A stretch of 64,000 nucleotides of DNA from Palsa-360 sp963710315 (GTDB lineage Bacteria > Acidobacteriota > Terriglobia > Acidiferrales > UBA7541). Below the pieces are notes generated by a model. That model was given only the letters and a program-made list of their open reading frames with translations. It had not been told where the DNA came from and made no database searches. The stretch spans positions 62,001-126,000 of the forward strand of contig CAVPZW010000009.1 in assembly GCA_963710315.1 (NCBI GenBank). The letters run 5' to 3'. The position numbers and the translations under genes are program-made. Positions 1 to 8,334 of the stretch are shown here, in pieces; the first letter of the stretch is position 1; every line of letters starts with the position of its first letter.

Positions 1-2
1 AC

Positions 3-1556
3 GCCAATGGCGTGTACACTCCGCCGCTCACGCCGCCCATCGGCCAGACCATCACTGTTACCGCGGTGGCGCAGGATTCTCCCGGCTCCACCGCCAGCCT
101 GCCCGTGACCATCGCCGGATATTCTACTTCTTCCTTTCAGGGAAGATTTGCGTTCTCGCTATCGGGAAGCAACGCATCGGGCCGGTTCTTCCGGGCCGGT
201 AGTTTTGTGGCCGATGCGGCAGGTGGACTGAACAGCGTGATCGAAGACGTCAACAGCGGCGCTTCATCGCCCTCATCGCCGATTTTCACGACCGGCTCCT
301 ACACACTGGGCGCGGATGGCCGCGGAACATTGCAATTCAACGACGGGCTGACTCCCGCAAGTTTCGATTTTGTACTCGTGAACGGCTCGCAATTGCAGAT
401 CATTGGATTCGACGCATCAGGAACGGCAGCGGGCCAGGCCAACGCGCAGGACGCCTCGACCTTCGCAAACACGCCGCTCTCCGCCCTCAGCGGGACCTAT
501 GTTTTTGATTTTGCCGGCGTGGATGGATCGAATGGACTTTCGCAAATCGGCGAATTCAGTGTTAACGGGGCGGGCAATGTTACCACCGGCTCCATCGACA
601 TCAACGATGGCGGTACGCTGAGCCAGTATCAGATCGCTGGAAATTCTGTCGCGTGCGCTGCGCCGCCTTCTTCTCTTTCCACTTATTCGGTCGCCTCTAA
701 CGGGCGAGGGACTTTGACGCTTACCACCTGCGCGGGCGGCCCGGCCTTGACGCTTAATTTCTATGTCGTCTCCCGCGGATCGGCAAAATTCGTGGGCACG
801 GATGCAGTGAAGCAGGTGGCCGGATTTACCTCCAAGCAGGTTTCCAACCTGACTTTCGACAACACGGCCCTCAACGGCAGTTACGCATTTTTGCTGGCCG
901 GATCGTCTCCGAGCGGGCCAATCGCAACAGCGGGAAGCTTCCTCGCGGATGGAAACGGCAACATCACTAGCGGCTTGCTCGATGAAAACGTGAATGGAAC
1001 GCCGAGTTCAAGTTTGGCGTTTCAGTCCGGCGGAACCAACGCCGGCACCTATACGCTGGCCTCGAATGGCCGGGGCACGGCCACTTTCAAGACCTCTGGC
1101 CGGACATATACGCTGGTCTTTTATCTGGGGCCGGGCGGAAGCAATGCCACCGCCGTGTTCCAGGAAACCGATCCAGGGATTGCCAGTGATGGACTCTTCA
1201 CCCTGCAGCAGGGTGCGCCTTTTACGTTGGCGTCCATCCAGGGCAACTACGCGCTGGAAACCAGCGGCACTTCCGGAGCGTCCTTGCAGGACAGCTCAGG
1301 CCAGTTCGGCGCCAATGGCGCGGGAGCGGTAACGACGGGAGAGTTGGACGTCAACACCGGCGGCTCGCTTACACCTTCGCAAGGGCAACCAGTGACTGGC
1401 TTGTATACCGCGCCCGCGGCAAACGGACGCGCGGTCTTTACGCTCAATTCCGGAACTCTAAATTATGCCGGCTATGTGGTAAGCCCCACTCAGGTTTTCC
1501 TATTGGGAATCCAACCGGGACAACTCGCCGCAGGCGCTCTGCTCCGCCAATTCTAA
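3..1556 (+). CDS. Repeat-rich secreted/surface protein, 3' part (N-terminus outside window)
   Basis: The reading frame is open from the first complete codon (position 3) and begins with ANGVYTPP, a phrase typical of the linkers between Ig-like repeats in acidobacterial surface proteins, so the gene starts upstream of the window. The rest contains four copies of a module of roughly 110-120 residues. Each has a hydrophobic beta-strand start (GRFAF, GTYVF, GSYAF, GNYAL), a glycine/asparagine-rich turn (the third is DGNGNITSG) and an ending like NGRGTLTL. There are no catalytic motifs and no membrane anchor at the C-terminus, which ends in LLRQF. It is probably an extracellular beta-rich adhesive or structural protein. 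Function is not assignable. Confidence 0.75.
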   Translation, partial: ANGVYTPPLTPPIGQTITVTAVAQDSPGSTASLPVTIAGYSTSSFQGRFAFSLSGSNASGRFFRAGSFVADAAGGLNSVIEDVNSGASSPSSPIFTTGSYTLGADGRGTLQFNDGLTPASFDFVLVNGSQLQIIGFDASGTAAGQANAQDASTFANTPLSALSGTYVFDFAGVDGSNGLSQIGEFSVNGAGNVTTGSIDINDGGTLSQYQIAGNSVACAAPPSSLSTYSVASNGRGTLTLTTCAGGPALTLNFYVVSRGSAKFVGTDAVKQVAGFTSKQVSNLTFDNTALNGSYAFLLAGSSPSGPIATAGSFLADGNGNITSGLLDENVNGTPSSSLAFQSGGTNAGTYTLASNGRGTATFKTSGRTYTLVFYLGPGGSNATAVFQETDPGIASDGLFTLQQGAPFTLASIQGNYALETSGTSGASLQDSSGQFGANGAGAVTTGELDVNTGGSLTPSQGQPVTGLYTAPAANGRAVFTLNSGTLNYAGYVVSPTQVFLLGIQPGQLAAGALLRQF

Positions 1557-1565
1557 TCGGTTTAC

Positions 1566-1736
1566 GTGGCATAGGCTTCATAGATTGCGGAAAAACTCGC
1601 ACCATGTCATTCCGAAGGGCGGGGTTTGCCCGAGGAATCTGCTGTTTCTTGGAAGCCGAGAAGAAAAGCAGATTCCTCGCTCCGCTCGGAATGACAAAAT
1701 TAAATACTTTTCCGCAGCCCGTGAAGCCCGCGCTAC
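1566..1736. repeat. REP doublet with a second palindromic element nested in its loop
   Basis: The outer arms at 1566-1594 and 1708-1736 are inverted copies of each other. They match at 21 of 29 positions and all 8 differences are transitions. They belong to the GTAG/GTGG-led REP family found throughout the window. The loop holds a complete copy of the other palindromic family at 1605-1696, with ends TGTCATTCC and GGAATGACA. The terminal GCGGAAAA may belong to the inner element rather than to the REP. Confidence 0.6.
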
Positions 1737-1754
1737 AAAAGAAATAATATTGAA

Positions 1755-2495
1755 CTAGGATTTAGCGAGCAACTGCTCGACGCGCGCGACATCCTCAGGC
1801 ACATCCACGCTGACCGAATCGTGCTGCGTCTCCGCCACGCGAATCTTATAGCCATTCTCCATCCAGCGAAGCTGTTCGAGCTGCTCGACGCGCTCCAGGT
1901 CTCCCACCGGAAGAGTCGGAAAATCAAGCAGAGCGCTGCGGCGAAAGGCGTAGAGGCCGAGATGCTTCATGTGCCGCGCGTGCACGGGAGCTTCGCGGTC
2001 GCGCACCCAGGGAATGGGCGCGCGCGAAAAATAGAGCGCGTTGCCATCGAAATCGAGAACCACTTTCACAATATTGGGGTCCATGATGTCCGCGGGCTTT
2101 GCAATGGGAACCATGAGCGTGGCGATCGAAACGCCTTCCTCGGATTCAATGGCCTCAACCAGCGTGTCAATCGCTTCCGGCTCGACCAGCGGCTCGTCTC
2201 CCTGCACGTTTACGAAAACTTCTTCCCCGCCGCCTGGAATCCCTACCGCTACTTCCGCAACTCGCTCGGTCCCCGAACGGTGCTCCGAACGGGTCATTGC
2301 CGCCTCGGCGCCAAATCCGGCGGCTGCCTTGAGGATGCGTTCGTCGTCGGTCGCGATAATCACGCGGGAGATTCGCTTGGCCTGCTTGGCCCGCTCCCAC
2401 ACGCGCTGGATCATGGGTTTTCCCGCGAGAGAAACAAGCGGCTTGCCCGGCAAGCGCGTGGCGGCATATCGTGCGGGAATCACAGCAATGGCCAT
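1755..2495 (-). CDS. kdsB: 3-deoxy-manno-octulosonate cytidylyltransferase (CMP-KDO synthetase)
   Basis: This enzyme activates KDO with CTP to give CMP-KDO for lipopolysaccharide inner-core synthesis in the cytoplasm. The N-terminus MAIAVIPARYAATRLPGKPL is the family's nucleotide-binding signature, and NVQGDEPLVEP is the second conserved motif. The open frame continues upstream to 2633, but the ATG at 2495 gives 246 aa, the normal size for KdsB, and puts the IPARY motif at residue 6. It is monocistronic here, flanked by a repeat at its 3' end and divergent from a VWFA protein gene. Its presence indicates a Gram-negative envelope with LPS. Confidence 0.95.
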   Translation of the reverse strand: MAIAVIPARYAATRLPGKPLVSLAGKPMIQRVWERAKQAKRISRVIIATDDERILKAAAGFGAEAAMTRSEHRSGTERVAEVAVGIPGGGEEVFVNVQGDEPLVEPEAIDTLVEAIESEEGVSIATLMVPIAKPADIMDPNIVKVVLDFDGNALYFSRAPIPWVRDREAPVHARHMKHLGLYAFRRSALLDFPTLPVGDLERVEQLEQLRWMENGYKIRVAETQHDSVSVDVPEDVARVEQLLAKS

Positions 2496-2648
2496 AATTT
2501 TTCCTCGCGCCGTTTCACAAAACGATCGGCGACATTTGCAAATCGTATCACATTGCTGGCATGAATCCGCACCTCGCGCCAAGTGGAACGATGAGGCCTG
2601 CGAATGCGAATCCATAAGTAAACAAATTGTCAAATCAAAGCCGATATA

Positions 2649-2676
2649 TTGCGCGGGCCGCCACCAATGATAGAAT
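2649..2676 (+). promoter_or_regulatory. Candidate sigma70-type promoter of the VWFA gene pair
   Basis: TTGCGC and TAGAAT are separated by 16 bp, about 70 bp upstream of the probable ATG at 2749. The -10 matches 5 of 6 and the -35 about 4 of 6. This is pattern matching only. Confidence 0.3.
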
Positions 2677-2745
2677 GTCTACAAGGTTTGTAATTCGGAA
2701 CCAGCCGTAACCGCCCGGGCAGCGCCGGCGAAGGCAGGCAATGCG

Positions 2746-3726
2746 GTGATGGCAGGACAAAAACAAGTTTATCTCCGCGCACTTGCTCTAGTTGTGTGCG
2801 CTCTTGTGTCCACCAGCGCATACAATCAATCGCAGGGCCCCGCCGCACCTCCGAAAGAATCTCCTGAACCGAAATTCAAGCCAGGGCAGTCCATCAAGAT
2901 TGACGTCAACCTGACCCTGGTGAATCTTACCGTTACGGATCCGCTGGACCGCCTCGTCACGGGACTCGAGCGAGAACATTTTCGCGTGTATGAAGACGGC
3001 GTCGAGCAGGAAGTCCTCACATTGTCCAGCGAGGACGTGCCGGTTTCCATTGGCCTGGTTTTTGACATGAGCGGCAGCATGAAGGACAAGGTCGAAAAGG
3101 CGCGCGAGGCGGCCGTGCAATTCATGCGCACGGCGAATCCGCAGGATCAATTCTTCCTGGTGAGTTTTAACGATCGCGCCGAACTCACCAGCAGCTTCAC
3201 TACTAGCGTGGACGAGTTGCAGAACCGCATGATGTTCACCGCTTCGCGCGGACGGACCGCGCTGCTCGATGCCATCTATCTAGGGCTTAGCCAAATGAGG
3301 GGTGCACACAACGGCAAGCGGGCCTTGCTCATCATATCGGATGGAGGGGATAATCATAGTCGGTACAATGAGGCCGACGTTAAGAACTATTTGAAAGAGG
3401 CCGATTGCCAGCTGTACGCCATCGGCATCTTCGATCCTGTCGGCGATCGTCGAACCATGGAAGAATTGGAAGGGCCGTCCCTGCTTTCAGAAATGACGGA
3501 AATGACCGGAGGCCGTGTCTTCCCTGTGGGAAATCTAGGCGAGCTGCCCGACATTGCCGCGAAGATTGGAATGGAGCTGCGAAACCAATATGTCCTCGGA
3601 TACAAATCGAGCAACCCGCAACACAACGGCGCGTGGCGAAAGATCAAGGTCAAGCTTCGCCCGCCTAAGGGGCTTCCTCCCCTCAATGTATTTGCAAAGA
3701 CCGGCTACTACGCCCCGAACCAGTAG
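2746..3726 (+). CDS. VWFA-related acidobacterial domain protein (copy 1)
   Basis: An exported von Willebrand A-domain protein of 325-326 aa. An N-terminal signal peptide (KQVYLRALALVVCALVSTSA) is followed by a short Pro-rich segment, then a strand-rich part (INVxLTLVNLTVTD-like) and the A domain. The MIDAS metal site reads DMSGSM near residue 106, and a later LLIISDGGDN matches the conserved second acidic site. Length and layout fit the TIGR03436-type family, which is expanded in Acidobacteriota and whose function is unknown. GTG 2746 and ATG 2749 are both possible starts. The next gene starts inside its 3' end (41 nt overlap) and encodes a paralogue, so the pair is an operon made by duplication. 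Confidence 0.9.
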   Translation: MMAGQKQVYLRALALVVCALVSTSAYNQSQGPAAPPKESPEPKFKPGQSIKIDVNLTLVNLTVTDPLDRLVTGLEREHFRVYEDGVEQEVLTLSSEDVPVSIGLVFDMSGSMKDKVEKAREAAVQFMRTANPQDQFFLVSFNDRAELTSSFTTSVDELQNRMMFTASRGRTALLDAIYLGLSQMRGAHNGKRALLIISDGGDNHSRYNEADVKNYLKEADCQLYAIGIFDPVGDRRTMEELEGPSLLSEMTEMTGGRVFPVGNLGELPDIAAKIGMELRNQYVLGYKSSNPQHNGAWRKIKVKLRPPKGLPPLNVFAKTGYYAPNQ

Positions 3727-4750
3727 CCGTGGACGCCTTGCGGTCTTTCTAGTCGCCTTTGCCCTTGCATCCCTGGCCGTGCTCTTTACCTCGGTGGCTG
3801 ACGCGCAACAGCAGCAGGCTCCCATTTCTCCATCGGTGCAGCCGCCCGCGCCCAATGCTCCGCCGCGGGAAATCTCGCCGGAAACCTACAGTATCAAGTC
3901 GCAGGTCAGCCTGGTGGTCCTGCATGTTTCCGTGCTGAACGATCGCAGCGTGTTTGTCCCCGGGCTCATGCAGGAAAATTTCCGTGTGCTGGAAGACAAA
4001 GTCGAGCAAAAGCTTTCCGTATTCAAGCAGGAGGATGTCCCCGTCAGCTTCGGCCTGGTGGTGGACAACAGCGGCAGCATGAAAGCGAAGCGCCCGCAGG
4101 TGAACGCCGCGGCGCTCACTTTCGTCAAGACCTCCAATCAGCAGGACGAGGGCTTCGTCGTCAACTTTAACGACGACTACTATCTGGATACCGAACACGA
4201 TTTCACCAGCGACCTCGATGAAATGAGAACCGCTCTCGAGCGCATTGACGCGCGCGGCAGCACGGCGCTGTATGACGCCGTCATCGGTTCGCTCGATCAC
4301 CTGAAGAAGGGCACGCGCGACAAGAAAGTCCTGCTGGTGGTGACCGACGGAGAGGACAATGCCAGCACGCACAGCCTGGAAAACGCCATCGAGCGCGCGC
4401 AACGCTCCGACGCCGTGATTTACGCCGTGGGCGTCTTCAGCGACGACGATATTAAGCACGACCATCGCGCCATGAAGAAGGCCCGCAACGCGCTGAGCGA
4501 ACTGGCTAACGCCACCGGCGGCCTGGCGTTCTTTCCGGAAACCGCCGACGATACGGAAGCGATCTGCACGCAGATTGCTCACGACATTCGCAATCAGTAC
4601 ACCATGGGTTACTACTCGACGAACACCGCGCACGACGGAACCTTCCGCGCCGTGCAGGTCCAGGTAACGCCGCAGCGCAACATGGGGAAGCTTACCGTGC
4701 GCACACGCACCGGGTATTACGCCGCCCGCGCGCCGTCCTCCGGCAACTAG
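3686..4750 (+). CDS. VWFA-related acidobacterial domain protein (copy 2)
   Basis: A paralogue of the preceding gene, 354 aa from the ATG at 3686. That start gives a clean signal peptide (basic RGR, hydrophobic LAVFLVAFALASLAVLF, then VADAQ cleavage region), whereas the longer open frame back to 3554 only overlaps copy 1 in another phase. After a Gln/Pro-rich linker comes SLVVLHVSVLNDRSVFV and the A domain with MIDAS DNSGSM and the VTDGEDN site. The C-terminus ends TGYYAAR, like TGYYAPN in copy 1. It is likely periplasmic or surface exposed; the metal-dependent ligand is unknown. Confidence 0.9.
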   Translation: MYLQRPATTPRTSSRGRLAVFLVAFALASLAVLFTSVADAQQQQAPISPSVQPPAPNAPPREISPETYSIKSQVSLVVLHVSVLNDRSVFVPGLMQENFRVLEDKVEQKLSVFKQEDVPVSFGLVVDNSGSMKAKRPQVNAAALTFVKTSNQQDEGFVVNFNDDYYLDTEHDFTSDLDEMRTALERIDARGSTALYDAVIGSLDHLKKGTRDKKVLLVVTDGEDNASTHSLENAIERAQRSDAVIYAVGVFSDDDIKHDHRAMKKARNALSELANATGGLAFFPETADDTEAICTQIAHDIRNQYTMGYYSTNTAHDGTFRAVQVQVTPQRNMGKLTVRTRTGYYAARAPSSGN

Positions 4751-4779
4751 CCCGATATCTCTTCATGCAGGCGATTTGA

Positions 4780-4851
4780 GTAGCGCGGGCTTCAGCCTGC
4801 GGGTTTTGGGCCTTGCTAGGACTAAAACCCGCAGGCTGAAGCCCGCGCTAC
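4780..4851. repeat. REPIN-type repeat (doublet a)
   Basis: GTAG is followed by GCGGGCTTCAGCCTGCG, a 33-nt spacer containing CCTTGCTAGG, and the inverted copy ending CGCTAC. Each arm is itself a small hairpin and the two arms also pair with each other. It lies between the convergent VWFA and deoB genes. Confidence 0.85.
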
Positions 4852-4890
4852 AAAAACCCACGCCATACTGTTTGCATTTGTCCAAACAAA

Positions 4891-6072
4891 TCAAGCATTT
4901 GAAATCAGGGACAGAAAACTTTTGCCGTGGGGGATTGCCGCGCCGAAATTTTCGGCGATGGTCTGGCCCATGTCGGCCAGCGTGTCTCGAATGCCCAGGT
5001 TCACGCCGCGCTTCCCTGCCGGGCTGTACGTGACGATGGGGACATACTCGCGCGAGTGATCGGTGGTAGGCCAGGCGGGATCGGGATCGCAGCCGTGATC
5101 GGCGGTGATCATCAGCAAGTCGCGCGGCTGCATTGCCTTCAGCAGCGGCGCGAGAAGCACGTCGAATTCCTCCAGCGATTTTGCAAATCCTTCCACGTCC
5201 TTGCGATGCCCGTAGAGCATGTCAAAATCCACAAGATTGGCAAAAATCAGGCCGCTTTTCTGCCTGCCCAGCGTGTCGTGCAGCTTCTGCATGCCGTCCG
5301 CGTTGTTCTTGGTCGCAACGTACTGGTTGACGCCGCGGCCATTGTAAATATCGTGAATCTTGCCGATGCCGAAGATTGGAATTTTTCGTTCCACTAGCAC
5401 ATCCATCAACATCGGATGCGGCGGCTCGACCGCATAATCGTGGCGGCGTTCGGTGCGCCGAAAATTTCCCGGCGCTCCCGTGAACGGGCGGGCGATCACG
5501 CGGCCCACTTTGTGCGGCCCGTCCAGCATCTTCCGGGCAATTTCGCACATGCGGTACAGCTCTGCGATGGGGATCACGTCTTCGTGCGTGGCGATCTGAA
5601 ATACGCTGTCGCCCGAGGTGTAGACAATGGGAAAACCGGTTCGAACGTGCTCTTCGCCCAGTTCCTTGATGATCTCGGTTCCGGAGGCAGGCTTGTTGCC
5701 GATGGTCTTGCGGCCGATGGCGCGTTCGAACTCGTCGATCAACTCGCGCGGAAAACCTTGCTTGTATACGGGGAATGCCTGCGGCAGCCAGATTCCGGCC
5801 ATCTCCCAGTGCCCCGTTGTGGTGTCCTTGCCCGGAGAATGCGTCGCGCCTTTGCCGTAGCAGCCTTCAGGAACGGCCGGAGGAGTCAGATGGGCCAGCG
5901 AAACAATATTTGCGAGACCGAGGCGCACAAGGTTCGGCAACGCAAGCGGACGCAATTTAGCGATGTGTCCCAGCGTGTCGCGGCCAACATCGTCATAATC
6001 CGCCGCATCCGGCAGCGCGCCGATGCCCACGCTGTCCAGCACGATCCAGATGATTCGTTCGAATGGAGCCAT
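4891..6072 (-). CDS. deoB: Phosphopentomutase
   Basis: Interconverts (deoxy)ribose-1-phosphate and -5-phosphate in nucleoside salvage; cytoplasmic, Mn-dependent. The 393 aa are normal for DeoB. Alkaline-phosphatase superfamily motifs are present: IVLDSVGIGALPDA at the N-terminus (first metal aspartate), GKDTTTGHWE (catalytic Thr region) and, near the C-terminus, ITADHGCDP and TTDHSREYVP (metal Asp/His). The start ATG at 6072 directly precedes the conserved MAPFERIIWIVLD and has GAGG upstream. No deoA, deoC or deoD neighbour is visible, so it stands alone here. Confidence 0.97.
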   Translation of the reverse strand: MAPFERIIWIVLDSVGIGALPDAADYDDVGRDTLGHIAKLRPLALPNLVRLGLANIVSLAHLTPPAVPEGCYGKGATHSPGKDTTTGHWEMAGIWLPQAFPVYKQGFPRELIDEFERAIGRKTIGNKPASGTEIIKELGEEHVRTGFPIVYTSGDSVFQIATHEDVIPIAELYRMCEIARKMLDGPHKVGRVIARPFTGAPGNFRRTERRHDYAVEPPHPMLMDVLVERKIPIFGIGKIHDIYNGRGVNQYVATKNNADGMQKLHDTLGRQKSGLIFANLVDFDMLYGHRKDVEGFAKSLEEFDVLLAPLLKAMQPRDLLMITADHGCDPDPAWPTTDHSREYVPIVTYSPAGKRGVNLGIRDTLADMGQTIAENFGAAIPHGKSFLSLISNA

Positions 6073-6153
6073 GCTGCGCCTCGGAGAAAAGTATACAGCC
6101 TGGATTGCGTGAGGGAAATAACAGCAGACGGAGCGAGGCCCCCGGATTATTCA

Positions 6154-6190
6154 ATAAAAAAAGCGCACGACCGATTGCCCGGCCGTGCGC
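6154..6190 (-). terminator. Rho-independent terminator of ligAB
   Basis: On the minus strand GCGCACG pairs with CGTGCGC (6190-6184 with 6169-6163), extended by three more pairs after one mismatch, and is followed by a run of seven T. It lies 16 nt past the ligB stop. Confidence 0.85.
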
Positions 6191-6205
6191 CGACCTGGAT
6201 TGCTG

Positions 6206-7054
6206 CTATGCCGCCTTTTCGAGCACCATCAGCGCCGTCGCCGTGTTGGAAATGGCCACGTGGTAGTTGCTGTGAATCTTCTTCACATTGTTTCCGAGAG
6301 CGCCGCGCATGGTCAGCCAAAGAATAAATTCGGCGCCCTGCGCTCCTGACAGTTCCACAAGCTCCGGGATGGAGTAGCGCGTGAGCGCTTCCGGCTCGTT
6401 GACGATTTTGTCCATGCAAAGCAGGTCGAATTTCTTGTTGATGAAGCCGGCGCGCTCGCCGTCGAGTTGATGGGACAATCCGCCCGTTCCCATCACCAAG
6501 ACCTTGATGTCCTTGGGGTAGGACTCGATGGCGCGGCCAATGGCTTGCCCGAACTTGTAGCAGCGCAGGGGCGAAGGCAGCGGATGCTGCACCGTGTTGA
6601 TGCAGATCGGGATGGTCTTCACGTTGTAGTAGGAATTATTGGGCCAGAACAAAGCCATGGGAACGGTGAAGCCGTGGTCCACCAGCATCTCCTGGCAAGA
6701 GGCCACGTCAAATTCATCCTCGACCACGGATTCGATGATATGCCAGGAAAGGTCGGGGTCGCCCTTAAACGGCGGAATGGTGGGGATGCCCCAGCCCTCG
6801 TCGGCGTTGCGATACTCGTCGGCCGCACCGATCGAGAAGGTGGGCATTTTGTCGAGAAAGAAATTCAGGCCGTGATCGTTGTAGATGACGATGACCACGT
6901 CTGGATTCACTTTCTGCAGCCATTCGCGCGCCGGAGGATAGCCCGCGAAAAAAGGTTTCCAATACGGGTCGTCGCGCAACACGGATTCCCTCGGTATGGC
7001 ATTGCCAATCGACGGGATATGAGACGTGGTCAGTCCACCAACGATGCGAGCCAT
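6206..7054 (-). CDS. ligB: Protocatechuate 4,5-dioxygenase beta subunit (class III extradiol dioxygenase)
   Basis: Catalytic subunit of the ring-cleaving dioxygenase that opens protocatechuate at the 4,5 bond to 4-carboxy-2-hydroxymuconate semialdehyde, using Fe(II). At 282 aa it aligns residue-for-residue with the described LigB of Sphingobium. The iron ligands His12 (TSHIPSIG), His61 (YNDHGLN) and Glu242 (GAEFI) and the catalytic His195 (GGLSHQ) fall at exactly those positions. The separate small subunit ligA lies 3 nt upstream, which favours protocatechuate over the fused gallate dioxygenases, though gallate or methylgallate activity cannot be excluded. A good Shine-Dalgarno (AGGGGGA) precedes the ATG. 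The later pathway genes (ligC, ligI, ligJ, ligK) are not in the window. Confidence 0.95.
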   Translation of the reverse strand: MARIVGGLTTSHIPSIGNAIPRESVLRDDPYWKPFFAGYPPAREWLQKVNPDVVIVIYNDHGLNFFLDKMPTFSIGAADEYRNADEGWGIPTIPPFKGDPDLSWHIIESVVEDEFDVASCQEMLVDHGFTVPMALFWPNNSYYNVKTIPICINTVQHPLPSPLRCYKFGQAIGRAIESYPKDIKVLVMGTGGLSHQLDGERAGFINKKFDLLCMDKIVNEPEALTRYSIPELVELSGAQGAEFILWLTMRGALGNNVKKIHSNYHVAISNTATALMVLEKAA

Positions 7055-7057
7055 GCG

Positions 7058-7414
7058 CTAGTCCCCCTGAGAAATGATTTTCTTTTTGAATTCTTCCACG
7101 GTCATGCCGGTCTGCTGCGCGCCCACGTCCTGCACGGTAAGGCCAAAAATTCCCGCGAACTTCGCGAGGTAGTAGATGCACCCGCCGGCATGAATCATGG
7201 CCAGTACGTTGCGCGCCTTGATGGCCGCGCGCTGCTCGGCGTTGAGCCCGTACTTGATGCAATAGGCGTCTTCGTTCTTCAAGAATTCTTCGCGATTCTC
7301 TTTATTGTTGAACGAATAGCACATCTTGTTCAGCGCATAGCCCTTCATGGCCGCTTTGCCGTCAAACATGTAGGTACCCGGAATGTGCACATCCGGGTGT
7401 GTCGCGTGTGTCAT
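7058..7414 (-). CDS. ligA: Protocatechuate 4,5-dioxygenase alpha subunit
   Basis: Small helical subunit that caps the active site of LigB. The 118 aa from the ATG at 7414 (MTHATHPD) match the family length. Recognisable parts are GKAAMKGYALNKMCYSF, the NREEFLKNEDAYCIKYGL helix and RNVLAMIHAGGCIYYLAK, which is the most conserved LigA segment. The frame is open 14 codons further upstream, but the internal ATG has GGAG at the right distance. It is cotranscribed with ligB (3-nt gap). The upstream region carries two CRP-type palindromes and a TAAATA box, described separately. Confidence 0.93.
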   Translation of the reverse strand: MTHATHPDVHIPGTYMFDGKAAMKGYALNKMCYSFNNKENREEFLKNEDAYCIKYGLNAEQRAAIKARNVLAMIHAGGCIYYLAKFAGIFGLTVQDVGAQQTGMTVEEFKKKIISQGD

Positions 7415-7469
7415 GGCACGGCTCCTGCAATTGGAAATTAGCAAATGGCGCGTCAAACCGCTAATGCGC

Positions 7470-7475
7470 TATTTA
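7470..7475 (-). promoter_or_regulatory. Candidate -10 box of ligAB
   Basis: TAAATA on the minus strand, 56 nt upstream of the ligA ATG. If used, transcription would start near 7463 and the nearer CRP-type site would be centred at about -42, the class II activator position. No good -35 box is present, as expected for an activator-dependent promoter. Confidence 0.35.
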
Positions 7476-7497
7476 GCCAGCCCCGGCGAATCGCCGC

Positions 7498-7513
7498 CGT
7501 GAGGCAGGTCACA
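7498..7513. promoter_or_regulatory. CRP/FNR-type operator, promoter-proximal
   Basis: CGTGAGGCAGGTCACA matches TGTGA-N6-TCACA at 9 of 10 positions. It lies between the methyltransferase stop and ligA, both on the minus strand, so ligAB is the only obvious target. Confidence 0.6.
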
Positions 7514-7519
7514 CTATTA

Positions 7520-7535
7520 TGTGATTGCGGTCACA
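7520..7535. promoter_or_regulatory. CRP-type operator, promoter-distal, perfect consensus
   Basis: TGTGATTGCGGTCACA is a perfect TGTGA-N6-TCACA palindrome. Its centre is 22 bp from the centre of the neighbouring 9-of-10 site, about two helical turns, so both would lie on the same DNA face. Confidence 0.7.
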
Positions 7536-7565
7536 AGACAATTAAGTTGGCGATTCCAATCGAAA

Positions 7566-8276
7566 TTATTTTCGCTCGGGAGCGGCGCTCAGCCGGTAAA
7601 TCGACACGAGGTCGGAGGTTGTGCCGTAGGGATCGGCCTTCTGGTCGGCTTCATTCATCGCAATCCGCCCCGTCCACAGCCGGGTGAAGAGACCCTGCCC
7701 CGCCAAAATGTCCGCGCAAGTAGGGTTCACGTAAAGCAAGTCCACCAGGCCCGATCCAGATGCAGCCGCGGCCGCCAGGCTTTCCGCCATCTGCGCGATA
7801 AGCGAACAGGCGAACGGGTTATACAGATAGACCAGCAGCGGCGTTCGCGGCCATTGAAATTTCGTTGCGTCCTGTTGCACCACGCGAATTTTTGACTTGG
7901 GCCTTGCCACGCGGCTCCATCGCGCTGCATTGCGCTGCGCGATGGCCGCCAGTTCGTCGCTCAGCTCCACGCCGATCACCTTGCGAAACGGCAGCTCGGA
8001 CGCAAGCAGCAGCGCCCGCCCCTTGCCCGCGCCCACATCCACGAAGCTGTAGGCTTCCAACTTCCCTGCCACCGCTGGCAAAGTTTCGCACCATCGCCGG
8101 CACGCTTCGTGAAACACGGAAGGGGCGATGGCCGAATAGCCGTAGTTGTGCGCATCGTTGGCGCGGCCTTTGACCAGTTCTTCCGGCCCGAGATAGCCGC
8201 TCGTGTCCGTCCCATATTTCACGTCGAAAGGATGAATCGCCGCGCGATTGGGAGCTGTCTTCGATGCTGACGCCAA
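7566..8276 (-). CDS. Class I SAM-dependent methyltransferase, function unknown
   Basis: About 236 aa with the SAM-binding motif I FVDVGAGKGRALLLAS near residue 78, the acidic post-I residue in VIGVELSDEL and a motif IV-like LLVYLYNPF. The N-terminal VKYGTDTSGYLGPEEL followed by YGYSAIAPSVF is typical of a small family of uncharacterised bacterial methyltransferases. The TTG at 8276 is the longest start, with GAGG about 12 nt upstream; an internal GTG near 8223 (VKYGTD) is an alternative. No signal peptide. Substrate unknown. It lies upstream of ligA on the same strand but is separated by the operator region, so it is probably not part of the ligAB unit. Confidence 0.75.
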   Translation of the reverse strand: MASASKTAPNRAAIHPFDVKYGTDTSGYLGPEELVKGRANDAHNYGYSAIAPSVFHEACRRWCETLPAVAGKLEAYSFVDVGAGKGRALLLASELPFRKVIGVELSDELAAIAQRNAARWSRVARPKSKIRVVQQDATKFQWPRTPLLVYLYNPFACSLIAQMAESLAAAAASGSGLVDLLYVNPTCADILAGQGLFTRLWTGRIAMNEADQKADPYGTTSDLVSIYRLSAAPERK

Positions 8277-8334
8277 AGTGAATCAGTCCTCGCTCCAGTA
8301 AGAGTAACGCAAAACTTGCGTGGCGGTGCATTTG

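Noticed and set aside
4776..5033. Short frames starting inside the REPIN doublets (also near 14695, 25267, 29424 and 52660)
   Set aside because: Their N-terminal parts (for example LKPALQKPTP) are translations of the repeat itself.
7566..8276. Methyltransferase as part of the ligAB operon
   Set aside because: It is upstream on the same strand, but the 150-bp gap contains the two operator palindromes and a candidate -10 box, so ligAB is more likely to have its own promoter.
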